A DNA stretch of 64,000 nt from Schaalia odontolytica. Its GTDB lineage: Bacteria; Actinomycetota; Actinomycetes; Actinomycetales; Actinomycetaceae. The stretch covers positions 930,001 through 994,000 of the forward strand of contig NZ_CP102197.1 of the NCBI RefSeq assembly GCF_024584435.1, in the 5' to 3' direction. The notes below the pieces were generated by a model that had not been told where the DNA came from, did no database searches, and worked only from the letters and a program-made list of their open reading frames with translations. Position 1 is the first letter of the stretch. Every line of letters begins with the position of its first letter. A program made the position numbers and the translations under genes. This document shows positions 26,864-35,543 of the stretch, piece by piece.

Positions 26864-28506
26864 GCACCGACAGCACGGACTTTACCCTTCTCGAAGCGGC
26901 GCTGGATCTGACCAGCTCCCTGGACCTGAAGGCAGGCCTGCAGAACTTCGTCAACCAGGCGTGCGCTCTCACCTCCTCGCCGCACGCCACGCTGACGGTC
27001 CTTGACACGTGGGGTGCGACAACGTTGCAGCTCGAGCACCACGACACCCTGCCCGCGCCCGATGTCCCCCGGGCGCTCATCACGGCCATTCCCGTCACCG
27101 AGCCTCTTCTCGTCAACTCGCCCACCGACGCGACCGACCTCGACCTTCCGCCGTCCACTCCCGCGTTCCTCGGCGTCTCGGTCCTGGTTCACGAGCAGGT
27201 GTACGGAAGGCTCTATCTCACGGAGAAGCCGGGGGGATACACGGCCGGCGACTCGGCCGTGGTCGCCGCGCTGGCTCCGGCTGCCGGCATCGCCGTTGAG
27301 AACGCTCACCTCTACGCGGACTCACGCCGTACGGAACGCTGGATCAGCGCCTCTCAGTCTCTGACGACAACCATGCTGGAGGGGGCCGATGAGGAGGAGG
27401 CTCTCGAGCTCATCGCGAAGACGGTGCGCGAGGTGTCCCACGCGGACACCGCGATCATCGTCCTCCAATCCGTGGGCGATACGTGGGCGGCCGAGATCAC
27501 CGACGGAAAGAATGCCTCGAGCCTGCTCGGCTTGGTTTTTCCACCCGAGGGGCGCGCGATGAGCGTGTTGCATGAGGGGACCGGCATGATCGTCGACTCG
27601 ATGGCCCGCGCCCAGACGATGCGCATGCCACAGCTGGCCGCCTTTGGTTCCGCCCTCTACGCTCCGCTGCGTTCTCGAGGAATATCATCGGGCGTCCTCA
27701 TCCTCTTGCGCCAGATTGGTGCTCCCGAGTTCGACAGCGCCGAGCTCTCCCTCGCTGAATCCCTGGCCTCTCAGGCCACCCTCGCGCTCGAGCTGGCCTC
27801 CGCGCGCCACGCCCAGGACGTGGCAGCCCTCCTGGATGAGCGAGATCGGATCAGCCGCGACCTGCACGATTTTGCGATTCAGCAGCTCTTTGCCACCGGG
27901 ATGGCCCTGGACGCGGCCAAGCAGAAGATTACCCAGGGGGAGGCGGATCCAGCCTCCTTGGAGTCGCTCATCGACTCCTCTCTTGCCTCAATTGACGAGG
28001 CCGTCCGCCAGATCCGCACGATCGTGCACAACCTGCGCGAGCGGGATAAGGCCGTCGGCCTGGTCGAGCGAATCCGCAGGGAGTCGTCGCTGACGCGCTC
28101 CGCCCTCGGCTTTGCCCCCTCCCTGCTCATCACCCTCGACGGCAATGCGATCAACTCGGACCTGGACAACGAGCTGGTCGTCATTGACGAGTTCGATGGC
28201 CGCGTCGACCCAGACCTCTCCGATGACGTCGTCGCAATCGTGCGTGAGGGGTTGTCGAACATCGCGCGTCACGCTCACGCGACGGCCGCGACCGTATGCG
28301 TTGACGTGTCCGGGCGAGGCAAGTCCGGGCGGGTGCGCATCACGATCACCGACGATGGGCGCGGGATCGATCCGTCGCGGACCCGCAACTCGGGTCTGGC
28401 CAACATGGCCGAGCGCGCTCGGCGCCACCACGGCAGCTTCGATACCGGATCAGGTGGGGATGGAGGCGGAACCAGGGTCACGTGGATCGCTCCCCTGGAG
28501 GGGTAG
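26860..28506 (+). CDS. GAF-domain sensor histidine kinase, DosS/DevS-like
   Basis: A 548-residue soluble kinase. Residues about 15-150 and 170-315 are two GAF domains; the first contains FLGVSVLVHEQVYGRLYLTEK and AAGIAVENA, closely like mycobacterial DosS/DosT. A HisKA_3 dimerisation domain follows, with phospho-accepting His336 in RDLHDFAIQQLF, then an HATPase with N-box Asn467 and DDGRG at 498-502. No membrane helix. It is coupled to cydC by ATGA with GGAGG upstream. The likely partner is the DosR-type regulator at 32351-33007. The position just before FLGV holds PPSTPA with no histidine, so haem binding in the DosS manner is doubtful. Confidence 0.9.
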   Translation: MSTDSTDFTLLEAALDLTSSLDLKAGLQNFVNQACALTSSPHATLTVLDTWGATTLQLEHHDTLPAPDVPRALITAIPVTEPLLVNSPTDATDLDLPPSTPAFLGVSVLVHEQVYGRLYLTEKPGGYTAGDSAVVAALAPAAGIAVENAHLYADSRRTERWISASQSLTTTMLEGADEEEALELIAKTVREVSHADTAIIVLQSVGDTWAAEITDGKNASSLLGLVFPPEGRAMSVLHEGTGMIVDSMARAQTMRMPQLAAFGSALYAPLRSRGISSGVLILLRQIGAPEFDSAELSLAESLASQATLALELASARHAQDVAALLDERDRISRDLHDFAIQQLFATGMALDAAKQKITQGEADPASLESLIDSSLASIDEAVRQIRTIVHNLRERDKAVGLVERIRRESSLTRSALGFAPSLLITLDGNAINSDLDNELVVIDEFDGRVDPDLSDDVVAIVREGLSNIARHAHATAATVCVDVSGRGKSGRVRITITDDGRGIDPSRTRNSGLANMAERARRHHGSFDTGSGGDGGGTRVTWIAPLEG

Positions 28507-28534
28507 GACAAGGCCGGGGTCCCGAGAAGACCTG

Positions 28535-28575
28535 GGGGCGGGGGTGACGCTCACGCGTCACCCCCGCCCCTTTTT
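28535..28575 (+). terminator. Terminator of the cyd/kinase operon, possibly bidirectional
   Basis: Perfect 16-bp stem GGGGCGGGGGTGACGC (28535-28550) with its complement (28555-28570), followed on the plus strand by TTTTTC. It lies 28 bases after the kinase stop and 37 bases after the convergent fucosidase stop. Confidence 0.9.
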
Positions 28576-28611
28576 CTGCGAGCACCGAGCTATCCCGCGC
28601 TCATCGCCAGC

Positions 28612-31600
28612 TCACGCGAACCACTTACCCGACGGGTCGAAGTAGTACGTGCGACCGTTGATCTGTCGACTACCCGTGTACATGTTGCCGGAGGAGCCGA
28701 AGTAGTACCAGCTGCCGTCGATCTGGAGCCAGCCCTGAACCATGGCGCCCGAGGAGTCGAAGTAGTACCAGGTGCCGCCCACCTGCTTCCACCCCGTCAC
28801 CATCGCGCCATTGTCGGCCAGCAGGTACCAGGTGGCTCCCTGCTGGAGCCATCCGACGTGCATGGCGCCGGAGTGATCCAGGTGGTACCAGAGCCCACCG
28901 AGCTTGTGCCAGCCGGTGGCCATCGCTCCGTTGGCGGCGAAGAGATACCACTGCCCGTCGATTTTGCTCCAGCCGGTCGCCATGATGCCCGTGCCCGGCG
29001 CGAGGTAGTACCAGTGTCCGTCCGGTTTGATCCAGCCGCTCACCTGCGCACCGGATTCACTGTGGTAGTGCCAGACGCCTTCCCAGTAGACCCATCCGGT
29101 CAGCATGTAGCCCCTGTGGTCAAAGCGATACACGCTACCGCCCAGAGACAGCGTCTCGTTCTTGGCGTAGCCGCCCTGGCTTATCTTCCACCACCAGCCG
29201 ACGCCGTCGTGCATCCAGGTTCCGACCGTGTGATCCGGTTCGGGTGCGGGGTCCGGTGCGGGATCCTCCGCGAGCGCGAGTGACACCAGGCCTGACTCGG
29301 CCACCCCCGCCTCGTTGATGGCCGTCAGGCGCACAACCGCGCCCTTGTGCGCAGCATCGACGGTGAGGGTGATCTCGTTGCCGTTCTCGTTGTCCAGGCT
29401 CTCCCAGGACTCCGTGCCTTCTTTCTTGATGTGCCACGCCAGGATCGGCTCGGGCGTGCCCGTCACGGTGGCCCTGATGGTCACCTTCGTACCGTTCTTC
29501 GCGGTCACCGTCCGGAACGCTCCGTCTCCGGTGATCTGAGCATCTTCGGCGGGGCTTGCGCTGACCGAAAGGGGCTCGATGGTGGGGGCAACGGGCTTGT
29601 CCTCCGGATCGGGCTCGGTGCCAGCAGCGGCGAATGCCTCCACCTCGGCGAGGGCAAACTCGCCGTGGCTGGTCGGCTGGAGCACGCGGATGTAGCGCGC
29701 CTCGAAGCCTTCGAAGTCGATGGCGCTCGGACGAGCGCCGACTCCCTCGACCTTGATCATGTGCACGCCGTCGACGGCGGCGGCGCTGGCCGGGTCAAAG
29801 GAGTCCGGGAGAGACTCCTGTGAGGCGATCACCCAGAAGTCGTGGAGCCGCTGGTCGCAGGGGGTTCCCTGGCAGTTGTCGCTGGCGGACCGGTTCCACA
29901 CGTTCACGGTTCCCAGCGGGTGGGTCTGGCCGAGGTCGACCTCCCACCAGGGGTTTGCTTGCCGACCGGTGTGGGCAAGCGATCCGTTGTCCCACACGCC
30001 GTCCGTGTTGCCGTCAACGGCGCGCGAGGCGACCCCACCCCACCCGGTGGAGGACATGCGTGCGTCCTTGTTGAGTGCCAGGTTGGAGCTGGGCGCCGTC
30101 ACGGTGAGGGTTGCGCGCGCCGACGGAGTGGATCCGTTGGCGTTCGTGGCCAGGGCGTAGAACTGTGCGCCGTCGTCCTCGATGGAGGTGTTCAGGGTGT
30201 AGGAGCTGCCCGTTGCGCCGTCGATGAGGGTCCCTTCGGTCGCGCCTTTGGGGACGCGGTACCAGGTGATCGTGGGCGCGGGACGCCCCGAGGCGACGAC
30301 CGTGAAGGTCGCGCTTTCTCCTGCGGTCACCGACACCGAGGATGGGCCGGAGGTGATGACCGGCGGCTGGGTGGCCGAGTTGGCGTCGTAGACGTGGACC
30401 GTTGCGCTCAGGTTCCGCACCCCGATGGGGTTCGCGTAGTAGGAGGGGTGGGCTAGCTCGACGCGCAGCGGCGTGATCATACCGGGTTCGAGGGTGAATC
30501 CTTCACCGATCTCTCCCGCGTTGATCTGCGTGCCGGTGGCCTCGATGGAGGTCGTGCCGAGCGTGATCTTGTACGTGACGTCGGGGGCGAAGTTGCCGTT
30601 GAAGGTCAGGGACATGTCGGTGATGGGCGTGCCCGTCTTGTTGACGAGGTACGCATCGTACGCCTGTGCCCCGGAGTAACGCATCGCGGAGGCGCGTGCG
30701 AGGAACTGGTTCTCCGCAATGCTCGCTCCGTCGACCGCGGTCACCGTCTGCTCGGGCACGTAGGTGGGCTCCTCAGAGACGCTCACCTTGATGACGGGAC
30801 GCAGGCCTGGCTCGGGGTTGTCTCCCGACTCGGTCACGGTCAGTGTGGTGCCGTCCTGGGTGTACTCGAGGGTCCGGTCGGTACCGTCAACGGTGACGCC
30901 GGTGACGGTACCGCCAACGCCGGGCAGGGTCAGTGTCTGACCCGCCTGCCATCCATCGGGCATGAAGTACAGGGCGTTGTCCTTGGTCGTGATCTTGCCC
31001 CAGGCTGGTGCGGGAAACCAGGTGGGACGCGCTCCCGTGATGGCATCGGGGTGGCGCTTCATCCACTGCCCCACCTCGGTGACGACGCTGGCGTCGAACT
31101 CGTCGATCGTTCCGTCGCCCTTGGGACCGATGTTGTAGGCGAATTGCCCATCGGAGGCCACGGTTCCCACGAGGTTGTTGACGAGTTCTTGGACCTTGGC
31201 GCTCTTGGCACCCCCGCTGCGGTTAACCCACGAGCAGTAGCCCCAGCAGGCCGGGAATATCGAACGAATCGACTCCCAGGGGCCCATGTGAAAGTCGGTG
31301 GTCACGGAGTTGTCTCCGCCGACCTCGAAGTCGCCGGCCTTGTTCCACACGCGGGAGTTGACCATCGTTTCGGGTTGGAGCTCGTGCACCCACTGGGCCA
31401 TGCGCGCAGACTGTTCGGCGGTGGGGCCACCCATGTCGAACCAGAGCTCGGCGATCGGCCCGTAGTTGGACAGGAGCTCGGTGAGTTGGGGCTTGATCGT
31501 GCCCGTCATGAGTTCCTCGTCAATGGGGTTTTGGTTCCCGTAGGGTTCGGGGATTTGCTTCGTCCAGTCAATGATGGAGAAGTAGAAGGCCAGCTTCACG

Positions 31601-32103
31601 CCGAGCTTGTTGCACTCGGTGGACAGCTCCTTCATGGGATCTTTGCCGTAGTCGGAGGCCTTGACGATGTTGTAGTCGGTTGTCTTGGTGTCCCACATGG
31701 CGAAGCCGTCGTGGTGCTTCGACGTGATCATCAGGTACTTCATGCCAGCGTCGTGGGCTGTCCGGCAGATCGCCGAGGCATCGAAGTGGGAGGCCAGGCC
31801 CTTCGCCATGGTCCTGTAGTCCTCCGTGGGGATGTTCTCCCATGCCTTGATTTGCTCGGGGTAGCCCATATGCTGGCGGTGGCCGTTGTAGTAGCCGCCG
31901 TAGAGGGAATAGACGCCAAAGTGCATGAACATTCCGTACTGGAGTTGTTGCCACTGGGCGATCTTGGGGGTCGTGCTCAGGGGGACGGCTGCTGGGACGC
32001 CGGTGGGCGCGGGTGGCGCGTCGGCGACTGCGGGGGCGCTCATGGGTGCGAGCACCAGTGCAGTGGCAGCCGCAAGACCGGCAAGCGTTCGCTTGAGGTT
32101 CAC
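28612..32103 (-). CDS. Secreted modular alpha-L-fucosidase (GH29) with F5/8-type and GW-repeat domains
   Basis: An 1163-residue exported glycosidase that should release L-fucose from host glycans. Residues 1-28 are a signal peptide. Residues 45-450 are a GH29 catalytic domain, with SKHHDGFAMWDTKTTDYN at 128-145 and the likely nucleophile Asp223 in ELWFDMGG. Residues 580-670 are Ig-like, 675-825 an F5/8 type C carbohydrate-binding domain (LALNKDARMSSTGWGG, WWEVDLGQ), 840-945 a second Ig-like domain, and 965-1163 about nine cell-wall-binding GW repeats. The GTG start at 32103 has AAAGGACAACCC upstream. The gene lies between a sensor kinase and its likely response regulator, and shares its anchor repeats with the protein at 7161-7964. 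Confidence 0.93.
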   Translation of the reverse strand: MNLKRTLAGLAAATALVLAPMSAPAVADAPPAPTGVPAAVPLSTTPKIAQWQQLQYGMFMHFGVYSLYGGYYNGHRQHMGYPEQIKAWENIPTEDYRTMAKGLASHFDASAICRTAHDAGMKYLMITSKHHDGFAMWDTKTTDYNIVKASDYGKDPMKELSTECNKLGVKLAFYFSIIDWTKQIPEPYGNQNPIDEELMTGTIKPQLTELLSNYGPIAELWFDMGGPTAEQSARMAQWVHELQPETMVNSRVWNKAGDFEVGGDNSVTTDFHMGPWESIRSIFPACWGYCSWVNRSGGAKSAKVQELVNNLVGTVASDGQFAYNIGPKGDGTIDEFDASVVTEVGQWMKRHPDAITGARPTWFPAPAWGKITTKDNALYFMPDGWQAGQTLTLPGVGGTVTGVTVDGTDRTLEYTQDGTTLTVTESGDNPEPGLRPVIKVSVSEEPTYVPEQTVTAVDGASIAENQFLARASAMRYSGAQAYDAYLVNKTGTPITDMSLTFNGNFAPDVTYKITLGTTSIEATGTQINAGEIGEGFTLEPGMITPLRVELAHPSYYANPIGVRNLSATVHVYDANSATQPPVITSGPSSVSVTAGESATFTVVASGRPAPTITWYRVPKGATEGTLIDGATGSSYTLNTSIEDDGAQFYALATNANGSTPSARATLTVTAPSSNLALNKDARMSSTGWGGVASRAVDGNTDGVWDNGSLAHTGRQANPWWEVDLGQTHPLGTVNVWNRSASDNCQGTPCDQRLHDFWVIASQESLPDSFDPASAAAVDGVHMIKVEGVGARPSAIDFEGFEARYIRVLQPTSHGEFALAEVEAFAAAGTEPDPEDKPVAPTIEPLSVSASPAEDAQITGDGAFRTVTAKNGTKVTIRATVTGTPEPILAWHIKKEGTESWESLDNENGNEITLTVDAAHKGAVVRLTAINEAGVAESGLVSLALAEDPAPDPAPEPDHTVGTWMHDGVGWWWKISQGGYAKNETLSLGGSVYRFDHRGYMLTGWVYWEGVWHYHSESGAQVSGWIKPDGHWYYLAPGTGIMATGWSKIDGQWYLFAANGAMATGWHKLGGLWYHLDHSGAMHVGWLQQGATWYLLADNGAMVTGWKQVGGTWYYFDSSGAMVQGWLQIDGSWYYFGSSGNMYTGSRQINGRTYYFDPSGKWFA

Positions 32104-32188
32104 GGGTTGTCCTTTCAGGGGATGGTGGACTGCGGTGTCCGTCCTCGTCAGTGAGGATGAAGGAACGGTACCCCACAGGACTTTTTCA

Positions 32189-32200
32189 CAAACCAGTTTG
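32189..32200. promoter_or_regulatory. Inverted repeat upstream of the fucosidase gene
   Basis: CAAAC-CA-GTTTG lies about 86 bases upstream of the fucosidase start in an unusually AT-rich intergenic stretch. Related GACAACT/AACTGTC half-sites lie near 32242-32256. Plausible operator for sugar-responsive control, but short. Confidence 0.35.
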
Positions 32201-32283
32201 ACAGTAGCTTTCTAACAAATCAGGGAACCACCTGTTTATCCGACAACTGAACTGTCATACAGATTAATGGTGCTCACACACGG

Positions 32284-32318
32284 CGGCGGGCGGGCCGGAA
32301 AACCCGACCCGCCCGCCG
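32284..32318 (-). terminator. Terminator after the response regulator
   Basis: CGGCGGGCGGG (32284-32294) pairs with CCCGCCCGCCG (32308-32318) around a 13-base loop, 32 bases after the stop at 32351. Confidence 0.65.
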
Positions 32319-32350
32319 AATACGCTCCCCTGTGGGAACTGTCATCCGAT

Positions 32351-33007
32351 TCAGTTACGCCACGCCGCGGCTCGCTGTCCAGCCACCCAGGCGGCAACCT
32401 GCGTGCGACGCTGCAGCCCCATTTTCGACAGCAGAGAGGTGATGTGATTTTTCACGGTCTTCTCGGCCACGCCGAGCTTCTCTCCGATCTCCCGATTCGA
32501 CAGACCATCGCCGATGAGATCCAGAACCTTGCGCTCCGAGGGCGTCAGGTCAGCGGTGGGGTCCTCGTGATCGACGCGCCTGCGGGTCAGGGTTCGCTCG
32601 TCCAGCAGAACGCGCCCATCCGCAACCGCCTTGATGACATCCGTAATCTCCGCGCCGCGAACGGTTTTCAGAATGTACGCGCGCGCGCCCGCCTCCAGGG
32701 ACTCCGCCAGGGCCTCGTCGTCGTCGAAGGATGTCAGGACCACGGGGAGGATCTGCGGGTGGGAGGCCCGCAGCCGATTCATGATGTCAATTCCCGTGCC
32801 GTCGGGAAGCTGGAGATCAACCAGGATCACATCCGGGCGAACCAGGTCCGCGCGGCGCACAGCGTCCGCGACGGAACCGGCCTCGGCGACGACCTCCAGG
32901 GCATCGTCGCGGTCGACGATCTCGGCAATACCTCGTCGAACAATCTCGTGATCGTCAACGATCATGACGCGCGTGCGCGCGGACGTATCTTCATTCACGT
33001 GATCCAT
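32351..33007 (-). CDS. NarL/DosR-type response regulator
   Basis: A 218-residue two-component regulator. The receiver domain has acidic pair Asp18-Asp19 (VMIVDDHEIVRRG), phospho-acceptor Asp64 (ILVDLQLPDG), Thr92 and Lys114. The C-terminal LuxR-type helix-turn-helix (155-207) reads LGVAEKTVKNHITSLLSKMG, close to DosR/DevR. The probable partner is the DosS-like kinase ending at 28506. It lies 37 bases after rnc and may be co-transcribed with it. Start ambiguous: ATG 33007, or GTG 32998 with better spacing to AGGATGG. Targets are not visible; cytochrome bd genes are obvious candidates. Confidence 0.9.
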   Translation of the reverse strand: MDHVNEDTSARTRVMIVDDHEIVRRGIAEIVDRDDALEVVAEAGSVADAVRRADLVRPDVILVDLQLPDGTGIDIMNRLRASHPQILPVVLTSFDDDEALAESLEAGARAYILKTVRGAEITDVIKAVADGRVLLDERTLTRRRVDHEDPTADLTPSERKVLDLIGDGLSNREIGEKLGVAEKTVKNHITSLLSKMGLQRRTQVAAWVAGQRAAAWRN

Positions 33008-33044
33008 CCTATCGGTCGGGAGAGCAAACGCCCTCGCGTAACTA

Positions 33045-33770
33045 CTACTCCTCGTCAGCGGCCAGCCGCTTCATCGCATCCTGCGCGGCAGCGTTTTCCG
33101 CATGCTTCTTCGACGAGGCCCTCCCCTCGCCGAGAGCCTCTGAACTTTCGGACACGTAGGCACGCGCCGTGAACACACGCTGGTGGTCGGGGCCCTCGCC
33201 CTCGACCTCGTAGGAAACCTCCCCCAGTCCCTTCGACTGGGAGTACTCAACCAAGAGGGTCTTCCAGTCCTGGTGCTGCCCTCTTGACGGAGCGTCGGCG
33301 AGCAGGAAGCCGAGGCGGGCGAGAATGACGCGGCGCGCCTCCTCCAGCCCACTCGTCAGATAGGTGGCACCGATCAACGCCTCGAAGGTATCGGAGAGGA
33401 TCGAATCCTTGTCCCGTCCCCCGTGCGTCGACTCACCCTTGCCCAGGAAGACAAAATCACCCAGCCCGATGCGGCGAGCCGCCGCAGCCAGAGGCTGTTG
33501 CGACACCGTCGCCGCGCGCATGCGCGACAGATCGGATTCGGCGACATCCGGGTACTGTTCGTAGAGCTTCTGGGCGATCACGATGGAGAGGACAGAGTCG
33601 CCCAAGAACTCCAGACGCTCGTTGTTGGCGATTCCCCCGGCCTCATTCGCATAGCTGCGATGGACCAGGGCAAGCTGGAGGAGTGTTGGCTCGATGCGCG
33701 TCCCCCATGCCTCGACGAGGGCATCGGTATCGGTGCGGGGAGGAACCGGAAGGTGCTTAGAGCGGCCCAT
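33045..33770 (-). CDS. rnc: Ribonuclease III
   Basis: RNase III, 241 residues, which cuts double-stranded RNA in rRNA and mRNA processing. The nuclease signature NERLEFLGDSVLS is at about residues 49-61, with the second acidic cluster in DTFEALIGA, and a C-terminal double-stranded RNA-binding domain (KHAENAAAQDAMKRL). ATG at 33770 shares one base with the yceD stop. No rpmF lies between yceD and rnc. Confidence 0.96.
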   Translation of the reverse strand: MGRSKHLPVPPRTDTDALVEAWGTRIEPTLLQLALVHRSYANEAGGIANNERLEFLGDSVLSIVIAQKLYEQYPDVAESDLSRMRAATVSQQPLAAAARRIGLGDFVFLGKGESTHGGRDKDSILSDTFEALIGATYLTSGLEEARRVILARLGFLLADAPSRGQHQDWKTLLVEYSQSKGLGEVSYEVEGEGPDHQRVFTARAYVSESSEALGEGRASSKKHAENAAAQDAMKRLAADEE

Positions 33771-34339
33771 CAGGATCGCTCCGGCTCGGGAGAATCACCC
33801 AGCAGGGAAGCCAGGGAGGCCAGGCGCGGATCGACGACAAAGTGCTCGTGATCGGCCGGAAGCTCCGCCCACTTCTCGCCGCACACATCGCACAGTCCCT
33901 CGCAGTCGGGCCGGCACAGCGGGCGCGGGTCCGCCAGCGGAACGATCGCGTCGCGCAGCTGCGTTTCGATCGAGATCGTGTCGCGCTCGCCGATCATGAA
34001 CAGATCCTGCGATTCCGTCTCATCCTCCCCCTGAGCGGAAAGAGCCGGGGCACCCGGTTCGCAGTACACCTCCGAGCTGGTGACCTCGTGGTGACGCCTG
34101 ACCTCATCAAGGCAGCGAACGCACTCCCCCTCGAGATCCACCGAGGTAGCCAGCTGAACCAGAACGCCATCGTCGATACTCGTCATGTCCACCGACACGT
34201 CCAGGACGCTCCCCGGGGCCACCGCCATCGACGGGGTCCCCAGGTCATCGGGAACGATCCAGGAAACGTCCTCGTGACGCGTGGACCCGAGCGCCCGAGG
34301 CAGCCGCGCGAGGGAGAGGACCAGCGGATTCTCACTCAT
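33770..34339 (-). CDS. yceD: YceD family (DUF177) protein
   Basis: A 189-residue YceD/DUF177 protein, linked to 23S rRNA accumulation. It has two cysteine pairs: GECVRCLDEV and LCRPDCEGLCDVCGEKW, a possible metal site near the C-terminus. It overlaps the SepIVA-like gene by eight bases and rnc by one, matching the order of mycobacterial Rv2927c-Rv2926c-rnc. In many bacteria rpmF follows yceD; here it does not. Confidence 0.88.
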   Translation of the reverse strand: MSENPLVLSLARLPRALGSTRHEDVSWIVPDDLGTPSMAVAPGSVLDVSVDMTSIDDGVLVQLATSVDLEGECVRCLDEVRRHHEVTSSEVYCEPGAPALSAQGEDETESQDLFMIGERDTISIETQLRDAIVPLADPRPLCRPDCEGLCDVCGEKWAELPADHEHFVVDPRLASLASLLGDSPEPERS

Positions 34340-35042
34340 TGCTCAGGTCCACATCGGTGACATCGACGCCTCGCCGCTCGGCGATGGCGCGTCGGCCAGC
34401 ATCCGTGCGGCGGGCCAGGTCCGAGATGAGCCGAGACAACTCATCCAGGGAAGAAGCCACGTACTCGTCGGCCCCCTCGCGCAGCGACGCGGCCGACCGC
34501 TTGGCCTCCGAGACAATCTCGCGCGCACGATCTTCAGCCATGCGCACGATGTTCTCCGTGGAGACGATCCGAGCCGCCTGCGCGTTCGCGTCGGCAATCG
34601 TCGCTTCGGCGTCAGCACGCGCCTGCGACACGAGCGCGCTCGCCTCGTCGCTCGCCCGAGAGCGCGTTCGCTCCGCTTCCTCCTCCGCGTCCGAGCGGAT
34701 CTGCGCGGCCCGCTCGTTCGCCTGGTCCAGGGTCGAAGAGGCCCGCGAGTTTGCTTCCGCGATGCGCGTCTCCGCAGCCGAATCCGCGCGCCCCAGGACG
34801 GCGTCAGCGTCGGCGACAACCGCGTCCGCCGCGACGAGGTCTTCGGGCAGGGCCTCGCGCGCCTGATCGAGAAGATCAAGAATCTCAGCCTTGTTCACCA
34901 TGATCGACGCGGACAGGGGGACGGCTCGGGAGGATTCGACCAGATCCTCAATCTGATCGAGGGCGGCGATCACGGTGGAGGGACCGTAGACGGTTTCCTC
35001 GTTCCAATCGTCCTGAGTCTTGTCATCGGGCGTATCGGCCAT
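34332..35042 (-). CDS. SepIVA/DivIVA-like coiled-coil protein
   Basis: A 236-residue acidic coiled-coil protein. An N-terminal DivIVA-like segment (VYGPSTVIAALDQIEDLVESS, VNKAEILDLLDQAREALPEDL) precedes a long Ala/Glu/Arg-rich coiled coil. The position beside yceD and rnc matches mycobacterial SepIVA (Rv2927c), a septation factor. Start set at ATG 35042 because GGAGGAG lies four bases upstream. The function in division is inferred from synteny and composition; it could also be a general polar scaffold. Confidence 0.8.
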   Translation of the reverse strand: MADTPDDKTQDDWNEETVYGPSTVIAALDQIEDLVESSRAVPLSASIMVNKAEILDLLDQAREALPEDLVAADAVVADADAVLGRADSAAETRIAEANSRASSTLDQANERAAQIRSDAEEEAERTRSRASDEASALVSQARADAEATIADANAQAARIVSTENIVRMAEDRAREIVSEAKRSAASLREGADEYVASSLDELSRLISDLARRTDAGRRAIAERRGVDVTDVDLSNE

Positions 35043-35072
35043 GGGCTCCTCCTGCGTTCCGCCGGGCACTCG

Positions 35073-35543
35073 TCAGCTTCTATTGTCGGTCAGATAACGC
35101 TCAACCGCTTCCGGGACATACCGAGACACATCCTTTTGGAGGCCGAGAAGCTCACGGACGGCGCTCGAGGAGACGTGAGACAGCCCCGGCCTCGTTGGAA
35201 TCCACCACGTGTCCACCCCTCCCACGTCGTAGTTGAGCGCGGCCTGGGCCGCCTCGTAGTCCACGTCATGACCGGAACGAACCCCTTTGACAATGAGAGT
35301 TGCTCCCATGCGGGCGGCCTCGTCGACGGTTGCCCCGCTGAGCAAGACAACCTCAACGTTCCTCAGGTGAGAGGTCGCGTCCTCGATGAGTTCCTTGCGC
35401 AGAGCCGGGGGCACAAACCCCTCTTTGCGCGGATTGACGCCCACTCCGATGATGAGCCGCTCGCACACCGCGCAGGCTCTCTCCACAACGTCAAGGTGTC
35501 CCAGGGTGAACGGGTCGAAGGAACCGGGGAAAAGAGCAATCAC
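35073..35543 (-). CDS. coaD: Phosphopantetheine adenylyltransferase
   Basis: CoaD joins ATP to 4'-phosphopantetheine in coenzyme A synthesis. The nucleotidyltransferase motif is ALFPGSFDPFTLGHLDVV, and the second ATP-binding segment is near the C-terminus (SHVSSSAVREL). Start set at GTG 35543, overlapping the rsmD stop (GTGA) with GGGAGGGG upstream, giving 156 residues, the usual length. It is paired with rsmD, a conserved arrangement. Confidence 0.95.
   Translation of the reverse strand: MIALFPGSFDPFTLGHLDVVERACAVCERLIIGVGVNPRKEGFVPPALRKELIEDATSHLRNVEVVLLSGATVDEAARMGATLIVKGVRSGHDVDYEAAQAALNYDVGGVDTWWIPTRPGLSHVSSSAVRELLGLQKDVSRYVPEAVERYLTDNRS

Noticed and set aside
28640..29120. Periodic repeats near the fucosidase end, possible CRISPR or mobile element
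   Set aside because: They are in-frame coding repeats of the GW wall-binding domain.
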